From contig LJNK01000036.1 in NCBI GenBank assembly GCA_001303025.1, positions 1 through 38,112 on the forward strand: a stretch of DNA of 38,112 nt, given 5' to 3'. The stretch is from Deltaproteobacteria bacterium SG8_13 (lineage in GTDB: Bacteria; Desulfobacterota; Desulfobacteria; Desulfobacterales; SG8-13). Numbering within the stretch: the first letter of the stretch is position 1; each line of letters opens with the position of its first letter. Below are positions 1 through 8,323 of this stretch, in pieces. A program made the position numbers and the translations under genes. The notes beneath the pieces are model-generated. The model was not told the DNA's origin, made no database searches, and saw nothing but the letters and a program-made list of their open reading frames with translations.

Positions 1-408
1 GATGTCGTCTATGCCGTCTGCGGCCGCTTTTCCGCAGCAGTGCCCGGCGTTCCAGTGCTGGAGGAAGCCGAAAATGCCGATCCCGTTTGGATAGGCGGCA
101 GCAAAACCGAAACGGTCGGCAAGGGCGCTGAATCCGGATTGCTCTTCGAACTGCGCTGCCGTGCTGAATGCCCCGTGGACGGCAATCACCAGAGGCAGAT
201 CATTTTGCGGCCGGTAGCCGGCCGGGATGTGCAGGCGGTAGCTGCGAGGCAAACCGTTGAAGCGCGCCCCGGTTTTGCGCAAAACGGTGGTGCCGGCGGT
301 CGCAGGGGAATACTCGTATGTCGATCTGCACCCTTCAAGCGCGAACCCCATGGCAACAACCAGCAGGCAGAGCACAGACAGCGTCGATTTGCGGTCGCTA
401 TTGGTCAA
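1..408 (-). CDS. PHB-depolymerase/feruloyl-esterase-type lipoprotein, C-terminus cut by window edge
   Basis: Only the first 136 residues are in the window. The N-terminus reads as a lipoprotein signal: basic residues, a hydrophobic stretch LSVLCLLVVAMGF and a lipobox ALEGC, so the protein should be lipid-anchored outside the inner membrane. It continues with LVIAVHGAFSTAAQFEEQSG, then FSALADRFGFAAAYPNG and HWNAGHCCGKAAADGIDD. This block order is typical of the LpqC/esterase-PHB-depolymerase family of alpha/beta hydrolases. The nucleophile Ser and the rest of the triad lie beyond the edge, so catalysis cannot be judged. The start is a TTG at 406-408, chosen because AGGGGG lies just upstream and the signal peptide begins there. 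It overlaps the stop of the preceding gene by 11 bases, so the two are translationally close. The substrate is unknown; polyester or feruloyl ester are family guesses. Confidence 0.8.
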   Translation of the reverse strand, partial: MTNSDRKSTLSVLCLLVVAMGFALEGCRSTYEYSPATAGTTVLRKTGARFNGLPRSYRLHIPAGYRPQNDLPLVIAVHGAFSTAAQFEEQSGFSALADRFGFAAAYPNGIGIFGFLQHWNAGHCCGKAAADGIDDI

Positions 409-1144
409 GGTGCCCCCTGTCGAGGAATTTCTCCCAGATTTTCCGGAAGGTTTTGAAGCTGTGTCCACCCTCAACGGAAAGCACCTGGGTCGGGGGCAGG
501 GTGGCGGCCAGCAGTCTGTGAGCGTTGACGTAGGGGTCGCCGGTGCCGTACCCGAGAAAAATCGGTGTTGCGTTCTGCTGTCGGTCGCGATCTTTGAACC
601 ATTGCCACAACATCGGCTGCCAGTCCTTTTGCGCATCGAAATCTGTCGGTTGCCATCGCCATACCCCTCCAGCCGCGGTAATTTCATCGATGATCCGGTC
701 GTAACCGAGAAACGGGCCCAGGGTAAGAACCCCCTCGACGTCTTCCGGGTGCTGCTTCATGTAGAGCAGGGACCCCAAACCGCCCATGGAAACCCCCACC
801 AGCCAGATCCGTTCATACCCCTGGGCCCGGGCCGGCAGGATCACATCGCTGCGCAGGCGCTCTTCGAGGGTGCGGTCCTTGTAATATCCGAGATGGGCGC
901 CGGGGGCTGCCATGTCATACGGGAGACCCCTGGAGCGAACCGCTTCCACGAAACCTTCGGCCGCGAAACACTCATTCCCGGCAGTAAAGCAGTTGGTGGT
1001 TCCGCCCAACCCCTGCAAAAAAACGATCAACCCCTTGTTGCGAGGCGGTTCGGATTCGTATGTCAACGTCTCCAGCGGCTTTTTCCCGCCGCAACCGCTG
1101 GTCAGAACCGCCAGTATCAGCACCGCTGTCACCCATCGTCTCAT
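398..1144 (-). CDS. alpha/beta-hydrolase lipoprotein
   Basis: 248 residues. The start ATG follows a GAGGGGG ribosome site and opens a clear lipoprotein signal (MRRWVTAVLILAVLTSGC; lipid-modified Cys18). The fold is an alpha/beta hydrolase: strand plus oxyanion segment LIVFLQGLGG at about 39-48, nucleophile elbow GVSMGG with Ser119, candidate acid Asp203 in GTGDPY and His228 in GGHSF, so a full Ser-Asp-His triad is visible. Such small lipoprotein hydrolases act on esters or lipids at the cell envelope; the substrate cannot be read from sequence. It lies between a TatT-like lipoprotein (17 bases upstream) and a second hydrolase lipoprotein (overlapping), so three envelope lipoproteins probably form one transcription unit. 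The open frame extends upstream to 1708, but that part overlaps the TatT-like gene and has no coding character. Confidence 0.82.
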   Translation of the reverse strand: MRRWVTAVLILAVLTSGCGGKKPLETLTYESEPPRNKGLIVFLQGLGGTTNCFTAGNECFAAEGFVEAVRSRGLPYDMAAPGAHLGYYKDRTLEERLRSDVILPARAQGYERIWLVGVSMGGLGSLLYMKQHPEDVEGVLTLGPFLGYDRIIDEITAAGGVWRWQPTDFDAQKDWQPMLWQWFKDRDRQQNATPIFLGYGTGDPYVNAHRLLAATLPPTQVLSVEGGHSFKTFRKIWEKFLDRGHLDQ

Positions 1145-1161
1145 GGATTGCCGCCCCCTCT

Positions 1162-2061
1162 TTATGGAAAGTACCGCCCGGCATCCGCCAGCATTTCCCG
1201 GGCATCCTGCTGAAAGTATATTTTCCAGGGATACGCACCGCCGGCCTGGTGGATGTCCTGAGCGATGACCCACTGGAGATCTTCCTCGAAACCGGACCGG
1301 TTCCGGTCTCTTACATGGAAATACTTGGCACGGCCCCAGCGGTTGATAAGCCAATGCGGGCCGGTTTCCACCGCACGGGCCAGGTACTCGTCCGACAGCT
1401 GGCGGTCGCCGCCCATTGCTTTCGGCTGGACCCCGTAATAGATGGCCAGCGAAAACTGCACTCCGCCGCCGCCCCAGTTCGGATCGATGGCCTCGATGCG
1501 TTTCAGAAACACTCCGCACCAGCGTATCCACTTTGTGTTCACAATTTTTTCCGGTAACAGCATCCCTTCCTTGAAGTGGTACATTACGGCAGTTACCCAG
1601 TAGAACATGGCGGGCACTTCCCGCAGGGAGAGCGCGTCGCTGGCCTCCCAGGGCTTCCGGCCCTCGCCCATTCGGGCGCGAAACTCGCTGTTCGTATACA
1701 TGGCCCATTCGTTGTACCTGCGGGCAGTTTGATAATGGCGAACCTTTTCCGTGCGATTTTCCGTGTAGGCGGCTCCCAGAAGGATATACAGGTGACCGAG
1801 GCTGGTCAGGGCGGTGAAGTGGGAAGAATCCACCGCCAGAACCGACTCGTAGGCGGCGATGGTCGCAAGCAGCTCCGGGCGGCTGCCGGCCGTTAGGCTA
1901 AGCCGTTCGGCTGTTTCCAGCAAAGGCGACGGATCCGTATCTGCAACGGCATCCGCGGACCGGTGCCAGTCCGGTTGCCAGGATACGCAGCCGGATACGA
2001 CAGCGGCGATCACAGCGCCGATCAGGGCAAGGATGATATGCAGGGGTGTACTCGCTCGCAC
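1162..2061 (-). CDS. TatT-like TRAP-transporter-associated lipoprotein
   Basis: 299 residues from a GTG start (a TGA lies in frame upstream, so few alternatives exist). The signal segment LHIILALIGAVIAAVVSGC ends in a lipobox. The mature part is helical with TPR-like spacing (LLATIAAYESVLAVDSSH; LTSLGHLYILLGAAY; WGGGGVQFSLAIYYGVQP; LSDEYLARAVE). Layout and length resemble the T component of TRAP transporters (TatT, known from Treponema), a periplasmic TPR lipoprotein that partners the solute-binding subunit. No TRAP permease or solute-binding gene is visible on this side, so the transporter link is family knowledge only. An unrelated TPR lipoprotein is the alternative. The ribosome site is weak. 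It leads the three-lipoprotein run. Confidence 0.6.
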   Translation of the reverse strand: MRASTPLHIILALIGAVIAAVVSGCVSWQPDWHRSADAVADTDPSPLLETAERLSLTAGSRPELLATIAAYESVLAVDSSHFTALTSLGHLYILLGAAYTENRTEKVRHYQTARRYNEWAMYTNSEFRARMGEGRKPWEASDALSLREVPAMFYWVTAVMYHFKEGMLLPEKIVNTKWIRWCGVFLKRIEAIDPNWGGGGVQFSLAIYYGVQPKAMGGDRQLSDEYLARAVETGPHWLINRWGRAKYFHVRDRNRSGFEEDLQWVIAQDIHQAGGAYPWKIYFQQDAREMLADAGRYFP

Positions 2062-2209
2062 GCTTTTTCTGAACCTGCCGGAAGTGTTTCGATGTCAATG
2101 CTCCCGTGTTCATAAAGGGCATTGCACGCAAATGTCAAGAACCGCCGACAGGCGGGGCGGATACAACGGATGGTTTGCTGTCGGCCGGGGGAAAACATTC
2201 GCAACCGTT

Positions 2210-2914
2210 TCAGTGGCTGTTGGTGATCAACATCGTCGCCGGGTCGAGGAACAGTTTGGAGGAGCCGGCTTCGGTTCCGGGGACTTTCAGCGCTTTGATA
2301 TGAATGTCTTTGCCTTCCGGCTGCAGCTGCAAAATGATGTCGAACAGCTCGGCGATGTCGGACATCTGGCGCGGCAAGCCGAATTGTTCCGGCGCTTCGT
2401 GGCGGTGAGTGCGTACGGTAAACCAGACGTGGCAACCGCGTCTGCCTGCCAGCTCTTTCAGTTCGGACAGCGCTGCTCCCATATCCTGCTCGAACGGATA
2501 TCCGTCGATGATGATCATGTTGGGGGTAAAAATGCCTTGTTCCGACAGGTCGTTGACCCGCTCTTCGAGTTTCGCTGCCGCAAATCCCTCCACCCGGAAA
2601 GTCATGATGAACCGGTGCGGCAACAGCGTGTCCCAGAGCTCATTGGCCTGGGAGACGGCATACTGCTGGGCGATGTGATGAAAAACCTCCGTGTACCAGA
2701 GGCTGACCTTGTTTACCGGGTCCTGCAGGCTGATATGCAGTACATTTTTCTTCTCCAGCATCGAATTCAAAGCGAGTTGAACCAGCAGGGCGGTTTTGCC
2801 CACTCCGGCGCGTGCCAGCACTGCCCCGAAAGCACCCGGTCTGAGGGTGTCTTTGGTGCTGTCGGCCTGCATCAACCGCAACGGATTGCGCAGGATCAGA
2901 TCATTAATCAACAT
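2210..2914 (-). CDS. small P-loop ATPase of unknown role
   Basis: 234 residues. The start ATG at 2912-2914 is chosen because AAAGGAG sits 7 bases upstream. The frame stays open upstream to 3211, but that part is Pro/Ala-rich and reads like non-coding spacer. The protein has a Walker A motif ARAGVGKT (residues 34-41), a hydrophobic strand with Asp, NMIIIDG, fitting Walker B, and sensor-like strands HVLHISLQDP-type and CHVWFTVRTHRH. The arrangement resembles a RecA/DnaB-like single-domain ATPase. No DNA-binding or partner domain is attached. It lies 250 bases downstream of EF-G on the same strand. I do not recognise a characterised family, so the function is unknown. Confidence 0.75.
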   Translation of the reverse strand: MLINDLILRNPLRLMQADSTKDTLRPGAFGAVLARAGVGKTALLVQLALNSMLEKKNVLHISLQDPVNKVSLWYTEVFHHIAQQYAVSQANELWDTLLPHRFIMTFRVEGFAAAKLEERVNDLSEQGIFTPNMIIIDGYPFEQDMGAALSELKELAGRRGCHVWFTVRTHRHEAPEQFGLPRQMSDIAELFDIILQLQPEGKDIHIKALKVPGTEAGSSKLFLDPATMLITNSH

Positions 2915-3164
2915 CTTCAAACTCCTTTCCTTGATGTGGATCACCCGATTCGGTCGGTTCGGAGTTGCGGCCTGCGGATTCGGTGAGCCGGTCCGTTGCT
3001 GTGGGATCGGTTCCGCCGCGCAGGCCGGGCGCAAGGGTCCGCTATCGGCCGCAGGGACGTTTTCGGCAGCCGATTTCACCGCCGGGGAGCGGGGCGGCAT
3101 GTGCTTTCCGAGTTCGTGAACCAGGTGCGTCACACCAACTCCCATGCATACCGGTTTCGCACGG

Positions 3165-5249
3165 TCAGGCGACTTTCTGCTTGGCTTCGGATGCCTTTTT
3201 AACCAGTTCATCGGTGATCGACTGCGGCACCGGTTTGTAGGAAGAAAATTCCATGGTGAATTGTGCCTTGCCCTGGGTCAACGATCGCAAAACGGTTGAG
3301 TAACCGAACATTTCAGCCAGCGGTATCTGGGCTTCGATGGCGCACATGGGACCTTCGTCCTGGGAACCGAGGATCATGCCCCTGCGCTGGTTCAGCGAAC
3401 CCATAACGGCCCCCTGGAATTCCGAAGGCGTCTCCACCACGACTTTCATGATCGGTTCGAGCACAACCGGCCGGGCCTTGGGGTAAGTCTCCCGGAAGGC
3501 TCCACGGGCGGCTGCCATGAAAGCCATTTCGGAGGAATCGACCGAATGGGAGGCGCCGTCATCGATCACCACCTTGACGCCGGTTACCGGAAAATCGAGT
3601 TTCGGACCTTTCTGCAGGCAATCGCGAAAACCTTTTTCACATGCCGGTATGAACTGGGTCGGGATGGAACCGCCGACGATCCGGTTTTCAAAAACGAATT
3701 CCTCGTCTTCCACCGGTTCGATGTACCCGGCGATGCGGCCGAACTGTCCGGCGCCGCCGGTCTGCTTTTTGTGGGTGTAGTTGAATTCGGCCCTGCGGGT
3801 GATCGTCTCCCGGTATGCAACCCGCGGCTGCCCGGTTTCTACCTCCGCCTTGTATTCCCGGCGCATCCTTTCGATGTAGATCTCCAGGTGCAGCTCTCCC
3901 ATTCCTTCGATGATGGTCTCGCCGGTCTCCTGATTGACGTGGGTCCGGAACGTCGGATCCTCTTTCGTAAACCGGTTCAGGGCCTTGGATATGTTGGTCT
4001 GGGAGTGATTGTCTTTGGCGCTCAGGGCCAGGGAAATAACCGGTTCCGGCACAAACATGGATGTGAGACTGACGTTGATTCCGGGATTCACGAAAGTGTC
4101 TCCGGATGCGCAGTCGACCCCGAACAGGGCGCCGATGTAACCGGCCGGAATGGCGTCGATTTCTTCCATCTGGTCTGCGTGCATGCGCACCAGTCGGCCG
4201 ACTTTGATTTTCTTGCCCCGGTTGGCGTTGAGGATCGTCTCGCCTTTGGCCAGTTTCCCCTGGTAGACCCGGACATAAGTGAGTTGCCCGTACTGACCGT
4301 CTTCCAGTTTGAAAGCCAGGGCTACCAGTGGTTTCTTGGAATCGGTGACCAGCGCAACCGGCTGCTCGGCGTTGTCCATGTCCAAGGCTTCGTTTTGCAC
4401 ATCTGCCGGACAGGGCAGCAAATGGGTAACGGCGTCCAGCAGCGGTTGAATCCCCTTGTTTTTGTATGCCGATCCCATCAACACCGGTGTGATTTCACGG
4501 GTCAGGGTGGCCTTGCGCAGGGCTGCGTAGAGCAGCTCTTCGGTTACGCTTTCCTCCAGGGCGGCTTCCATCAGTTCGTCGGAGAACATGGAAGCGGCGT
4601 CGATGAGCGCCTCGCGTCTTTCGACTGCCGAGGCCATCAGACTTTCCGGTATTTCCTCTTCACGCACCGTCTCTCCATTTTCGCCGTCAAAGTAAAGGGC
4701 CTTCATGGCCACCAGGTCGACGACCCCTTCCAGGTCGGCTTCCAGTCCGATGGGAAGCTGCAGGGCGACGGCATTGTGCCCCAGCTTTTCGCGAAGCTGT
4801 CGAATCACCCGGTCCGGATTGGCCCCACTGCGGTCGCACTTATTGATAAAGGCAATGCAGGGGACCTTGTAACGCTTCATCTGCTGGTCCACGGTGATCG
4901 ATTGGGACTGGACGCCACCGACGGAGCACAAAACCAGTATCGCGCCGTCCAGGACCCGAAGCGACCGCTCGACCTCTATGGTGAAATCGACGTGGCCAGG
5001 CGTGTCGATGATGTTGATTTCGTGGCCTTTCCACTGGCAGAAAGTGGCTGCCGACGCGATGGTGATCCCGCGTTCTTTTTCGAGTTCCATCGAGTCCATC
5101 GTGGCGCCCACGCCGTCCTTGCCCTTCACGTCGTGTATGCTGTGGATCCGATGCGTGTAGTAAAGCACTCTTTCCGTCAGGGTCGTTTTTCCCGAATCGA
5201 TGTGGGCACTGATACCGATGTTTCTCACCTTGCTCTGATCTGCTATCAT
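3165..5249 (-). CDS. fusA: elongation factor G, spirochaete/planctomycete/delta-mitochondrial type (spdEFG1)
   Basis: 694 residues, full length for EF-G, the GTPase that moves tRNA and mRNA through the ribosome. G1 is AHIDSGKTT (residues 15-23), G3 DTPGHVDF, G4 NKCD. Domains II to V follow, including [12 protein letters not shown]-type and [13 protein letters not shown] segments. Two features depart from canonical bacterial EF-G: Ser instead of Ala in G1 (HIDSGKTT), and [20 protein letters not shown] in place of the usual GGVEPQSETVWRQA. Both match the mitochondrial EFG1 and spdEFG1 subfamily described in spirochaetes, planctomycetes and deltaproteobacteria, where it does translocation. The start has AAGGAACCGGAG just upstream. 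The gene stands alone rather than in a str operon, with a terminator hairpin in its leader. Confidence 0.95.
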   Translation of the reverse strand: MIADQSKVRNIGISAHIDSGKTTLTERVLYYTHRIHSIHDVKGKDGVGATMDSMELEKERGITIASAATFCQWKGHEINIIDTPGHVDFTIEVERSLRVLDGAILVLCSVGGVQSQSITVDQQMKRYKVPCIAFINKCDRSGANPDRVIRQLREKLGHNAVALQLPIGLEADLEGVVDLVAMKALYFDGENGETVREEEIPESLMASAVERREALIDAASMFSDELMEAALEESVTEELLYAALRKATLTREITPVLMGSAYKNKGIQPLLDAVTHLLPCPADVQNEALDMDNAEQPVALVTDSKKPLVALAFKLEDGQYGQLTYVRVYQGKLAKGETILNANRGKKIKVGRLVRMHADQMEEIDAIPAGYIGALFGVDCASGDTFVNPGINVSLTSMFVPEPVISLALSAKDNHSQTNISKALNRFTKEDPTFRTHVNQETGETIIEGMGELHLEIYIERMRREYKAEVETGQPRVAYRETITRRAEFNYTHKKQTGGAGQFGRIAGYIEPVEDEEFVFENRIVGGSIPTQFIPACEKGFRDCLQKGPKLDFPVTGVKVVIDDGASHSVDSSEMAFMAAARGAFRETYPKARPVVLEPIMKVVVETPSEFQGAVMGSLNQRRGMILGSQDEGPMCAIEAQIPLAEMFGYSTVLRSLTQGKAQFTMEFSSYKPVPQSITDELVKKASEAKQKVA

Positions 5250-5322
5250 TCTCCGGTTCCTTGGCTATAATGGTGGCCGCATCGCGGTAGCGCTGCGGTA
5301 TGCGGCAGTGGCGACTGCCCAT

Positions 5323-5364
5323 AAAAAAATCCCTCATGTGGAATACCGTTTCCAGATGAGAGAT
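5323..5364 (-). terminator. intrinsic terminator in the EF-G leader
   Basis: Read on the minus strand, 5364-5352 (AUCUCUCAUCUGG) pairs with 5341-5329 (CCACAUGAGGGAU). Twelve of 13 positions pair, with one G-U and one C-C mismatch, around a 10-base loop, and six U residues follow. This is a textbook Rho-independent terminator for minus-strand transcription. It lies 73 bases before the EF-G start and about 90 bases after the Smr stop. It may simply end the Smr transcript, or it may be an attenuator if the promoter at 5390-5421 is the EF-G promoter. Confidence 0.8.
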
Positions 5365-5389
5365 TCTTCTCAATAAATGCTGGAAAACT

Positions 5390-5421
5390 AGTATATTTAA
5401 CACATTATCCAGTTATGTCAA
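5390..5421 (-). promoter_or_regulatory. putative sigma70 promoter for EF-G
   Basis: A perfect -35 hexamer TTGACA lies at 5421-5416. Downstream are two overlapping -10 candidates: TAAATA at 5399-5394 (16-base spacer) and TATACT at 5395-5390 (20-base spacer). The segment is AT-rich compared with its surroundings. Transcripts would start near 5383 and run through the terminator at 5323-5364 before reaching the EF-G start. Confidence 0.45.
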
Positions 5422-5452
5422 GCACAAATTCCACCTCTGGACTCACTATTTA

Positions 5453-6172
5453 TTACATCCGGTCTGCGCGCCTTTTTTTGCGAAAGCGGCGTTTCAGCGG
5501 CCGTTTGCGCAACAGGACGTATGTGGCCCCCGCACCGCCGTCACAGGCGCGTGCACTGGAATAGGCCATCACCCAATGACGCCAGGGGCCGGCTGCCAGC
5601 CACCGGTGAACCATGGCCTTGAGGACCGGCTTGGCGGGAGAGGACAGGCCCCGGCCGTGCACGATCAGCACTGTTCGCCTTCCGGCGGTCACGGTTTCCT
5701 TGAAAAACGCCTGGAGAGCCTCTTCGGCCGCAGCGACGCACAGCCCGTGCAGGTCGATGTGATCCTGGATGGAAAATTGCCCTTTGTGCAGATGTCTGGT
5801 AATACCCAGGGGAACGTTTTGCCCGACCCCTTCCCGGTACTCTGGAGTGTCGGCCACATGGAAACCTTCGCCGGTCTCAACCAGTCGATGCAGGTATGCA
5901 ACCGCTTCGATTTCCGCTGTCCGGGTGGCAGGTGGTTCCGGGGTTTTCGGTTCAGGGGCCGGCCGCATGCGGGTGTCACGACGAAGGGGAACCACCCCTT
6001 CCATGGCTTCCGTGAACAGACGGTGTTCGTCCTTCGGGTCGACAGCCGGATCCCCCCGGGGGGTTGGGGTCTGCGGATCCGGTGATTTCAGCGGCAGGTT
6101 TTTCTCCTCCAGCAGATCGCGCAGCTGTCGGAAAGGCCTGTTGCGTAGGCCGTTATCGGTTTCTTTCGGCAT
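5453..6172 (-). CDS. Smr-domain protein (MutS2 C-terminal-like nuclease domain)
   Basis: 239 residues. The start ATG is preceded by GGGAGGTG; a longer frame to 6247 runs into the divergent gene's leader and was not used. Residues 1-85 are charged and Pro-rich, probably disordered. The Smr domain occupies about 135-225, with its two signature motifs DLHGL (140-144) and HGRG (172-175). The tail (about 224-239) is strongly basic (KRPLKRRFRKKRR), suggesting nucleic-acid contact. Smr domains cleave or nick branched DNA in MutS2 or act on RNA in stand-alone proteins; for this short form the substrate is unknown. It is divergent from the CoA-transferase gene, with only 74 bases between starts. Confidence 0.88.
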   Translation of the reverse strand: MPKETDNGLRNRPFRQLRDLLEEKNLPLKSPDPQTPTPRGDPAVDPKDEHRLFTEAMEGVVPLRRDTRMRPAPEPKTPEPPATRTAEIEAVAYLHRLVETGEGFHVADTPEYREGVGQNVPLGITRHLHKGQFSIQDHIDLHGLCVAAAEEALQAFFKETVTAGRRTVLIVHGRGLSSPAKPVLKAMVHRWLAAGPWRHWVMAYSSARACDGGAGATYVLLRKRPLKRRFRKKRRADRM

Positions 6173-6246
6173 GAACACCTCCCGCGCCCACGAGCGCAAC
6201 GTATGACATTTTCGCCACGATGGCAACCGGCGGTCAGGAGAATGCA

Positions 6247-8115
6247 ATGGATCTCAAGCAGCAAGGCGCACACAAGCTGGTGTCGGCCGAACAGGCCGTA
6301 AGGAGAATTAAAAGCGGCAGCCGGGTGTTCATTGGAACCGGTTGTGGGGAGCCGCAGCACCTGATTCGCGCGATGGTCGGCAACCAGACCCTGCAGGATA
6401 TTATGATCTATCAGATGCTCTCCTCGACGCTGGCCCGGTACGTGGAAGACCCTTCCTTTCTCAGGCGCTTTTCCCTCAAACTCTTCTTCATCAGTGTTTC
6501 CATGCGCAAGGCGGCCTTTGAGGGTCGCATCGACTATATCCCGGTCTACCTCTCCCAGATCCCCCGGCTGTTTGCCAGTCACCGGATCGGACTCGACGTG
6601 GCGCTGATCCAGGTGAGCCCTCCGGACCGCTACGGCTACTGCAGCCTCGGCGTCTCGGTGGACATCACCCGGGCGGGGATGGAGAACGCCCGGCTTGTCA
6701 TCGCCCAGGTCAATCCCCGGATGCCCCGCACCTGGGGCGACAGTTTCGTGCACATGGATGATATCGACATCTTCGTGGAACACGAGGAACCCCTGGTGGA
6801 AATGAATCCCGGCAACGTGAACGAGGAGGTGGTGCGCCGGATCGGGCATTACGTTTCCCAGCTGGTCGATGACGGCGCCACCCTTCAGGTCGGCTTTGGC
6901 CGGGTGCCGGACGCCATCCTCAGGTACCTGGACAACAAGCGCGACCTGGGAATCCACACCCAGGTCATCACCGACGGATTTTTGCCCCTGCTGGAAAGCA
7001 AGGTGGTCACCAACCGGAGAAAATCGCTGCTGCCCGGCAGGGTGGTTGCTTCCCTGTGCATGGGATCGACCGGTCTTTACGGGTATGTAGACAACAATCC
7101 CATGTTTTATTTCCGGTCCTCCGAATTTGTAAACGATCCCACCGTTATCGCCCGCAACGACCAGCTGGTCTCCATCAGCTCGGCTCTGGAGGTGGACCTG
7201 ACCGGCCAGGTCTGCTCGGACTCCATGGGGTACCTTTTTTACAGCGGTATCGGCGATCAGGTCGATTTTCTGCGCGGCAGCGCCATGTCCCGGGGCGGGT
7301 TTTCCATCATCGCCCTGCCGTCAACCGCCCAGAACGGGGAGGTGTCCCGAATTGTCTCCCATCTCAGCGAAGGGGCAGGGGTCGCCACTACCCGGGGCGA
7401 CATCAATTTTGTGGTGACCGAGTACGGTATCGCCGAGCTGCAGGGCAAGGGAATTTACCAGCGGGTGATGGAGCTGGCCCAAATTGCCCACCCGAAATTC
7501 CGGGAGGGGCTGATCGCAGCAGCCAAGCAGCATCGATACATTTTTGCCGACCAACTGCCTCCCTCCCGGGAAGACTTGCTTTTCCTGGAGAATTACAAGA
7601 GCACCCTGAAGCTGAAAAACGGGAAAACCATCGAGTTCCGACCGCTGCTGCCGTCCGACGAGTTCTCCTATCGCAATTTCTTTTATTCCCTGCAGGAAAA
7701 GACGATATATCTTCGGTTCTTCCACAACAAGCGCCTCTTTCCCCATGAGATCATCCAGCGGCAGTGGTCCAGCATCGATTATCGAAGAAACATCTCCATT
7801 GTCGGTCTGGCCCAGAGCGGCGGTCACAAAGAGATCATCGCCATCGGTTCATATGCGATGGACAACGAGACCCGGGCGGAGGTCGCTTTTGTCGTCCGGG
7901 AGGATTACCAGGGGATGGGAATCGCATCCTATCTTTTGCAAGTTTTGGAAAATATTGCGAAAGAAAACGGTTTCCAGGGTTTCATGGCAGCGGTTTTGCA
8001 CGAAAACGCTCCCATGATTCGGGTCTTCAAGAAAAGATACCCCCACCTGAGAAAAACGCAGCAGGAAGGTGGCGAATTTGTTTTGTTAATGGACTTTTCC
8101 GAACCTGCCGAATAA
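6247..8115 (+). CDS. acetyl-CoA hydrolase/CoA-transferase fused to GNAT acetyltransferase
   Basis: 622 residues. ATG 6247 is preferred over ATG 6220 because AGGAG lies 6 bases before it. Residues 1-440 form an acetyl-CoA hydrolase/4-hydroxybutyrate CoA-transferase (Cat1/AbfT-like) fold: GTGCGEPQHLIRAM near the N-terminus, GFGRVPDAIL near 216, and SSEFVNDP near 291, a candidate for the catalytic Glu region. After a linker, residues about 460-620 form a GNAT domain (EVAFVVREDYQGMGIASYL, the acetyl-CoA pyrophosphate loop). The transferase moves CoA between carboxylic acids. The GNAT half may acetylate small molecules or lysines, or sense acyl-CoA; that is inference. Such fusions are known in anaerobic proteobacteria. 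It is monocistronic as far as seen. Confidence 0.9.
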   Translation: MDLKQQGAHKLVSAEQAVRRIKSGSRVFIGTGCGEPQHLIRAMVGNQTLQDIMIYQMLSSTLARYVEDPSFLRRFSLKLFFISVSMRKAAFEGRIDYIPVYLSQIPRLFASHRIGLDVALIQVSPPDRYGYCSLGVSVDITRAGMENARLVIAQVNPRMPRTWGDSFVHMDDIDIFVEHEEPLVEMNPGNVNEEVVRRIGHYVSQLVDDGATLQVGFGRVPDAILRYLDNKRDLGIHTQVITDGFLPLLESKVVTNRRKSLLPGRVVASLCMGSTGLYGYVDNNPMFYFRSSEFVNDPTVIARNDQLVSISSALEVDLTGQVCSDSMGYLFYSGIGDQVDFLRGSAMSRGGFSIIALPSTAQNGEVSRIVSHLSEGAGVATTRGDINFVVTEYGIAELQGKGIYQRVMELAQIAHPKFREGLIAAAKQHRYIFADQLPPSREDLLFLENYKSTLKLKNGKTIEFRPLLPSDEFSYRNFFYSLQEKTIYLRFFHNKRLFPHEIIQRQWSSIDYRRNISIVGLAQSGGHKEIIAIGSYAMDNETRAEVAFVVREDYQGMGIASYLLQVLENIAKENGFQGFMAAVLHENAPMIRVFKKRYPHLRKTQQEGGEFVLLMDFSEPAE

Positions 8116-8184
8116 ACCGCCGTTTCCAATCCGTAATTTCTGCCCGGCTGCGGCTGGCAGCCGCCCTTGTCCCCAATTTACCAT

Positions 8185-8214
8185 TTGATCAAAGGTAGTG
8201 CATTGTGGTATTCT
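8185..8214 (+). promoter_or_regulatory. possible promoter of the Mgl signalling operon
   Basis: TTGATC at 8185-8190 and TATTCT at 8209-8214 are separated by 18 bases; each hexamer matches consensus at four positions. It lies in the 208-base gap before the first gene of the operon and would leave a leader of about 100 bases. It is the best match I saw in the gap, but weak. Confidence 0.3.
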
Positions 8215-8323
8215 TACGTGTTGAAAAGTGTTTTATTTTGCTGATTTACAAACATTTTTTGCGTTACAGCCCCTGCGTTACCGCATCCGGTTTGACGCAC
8301 TTCAAACACTGGGAGGAAACCCA

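Noticed and set aside
1859-2986. Plus-strand open frame (375 codons) opposite the TatT-like and P-loop genes
   Set aside because: It spans two real minus-strand genes and their gap and has no recognisable sequence.
3546-5270. Long plus-strand open frame (574 codons) opposite EF-G
   Set aside because: It is the antisense of a highly conserved EF-G gene; translation is Phe/Gln/His-rich with no recognisable domain.
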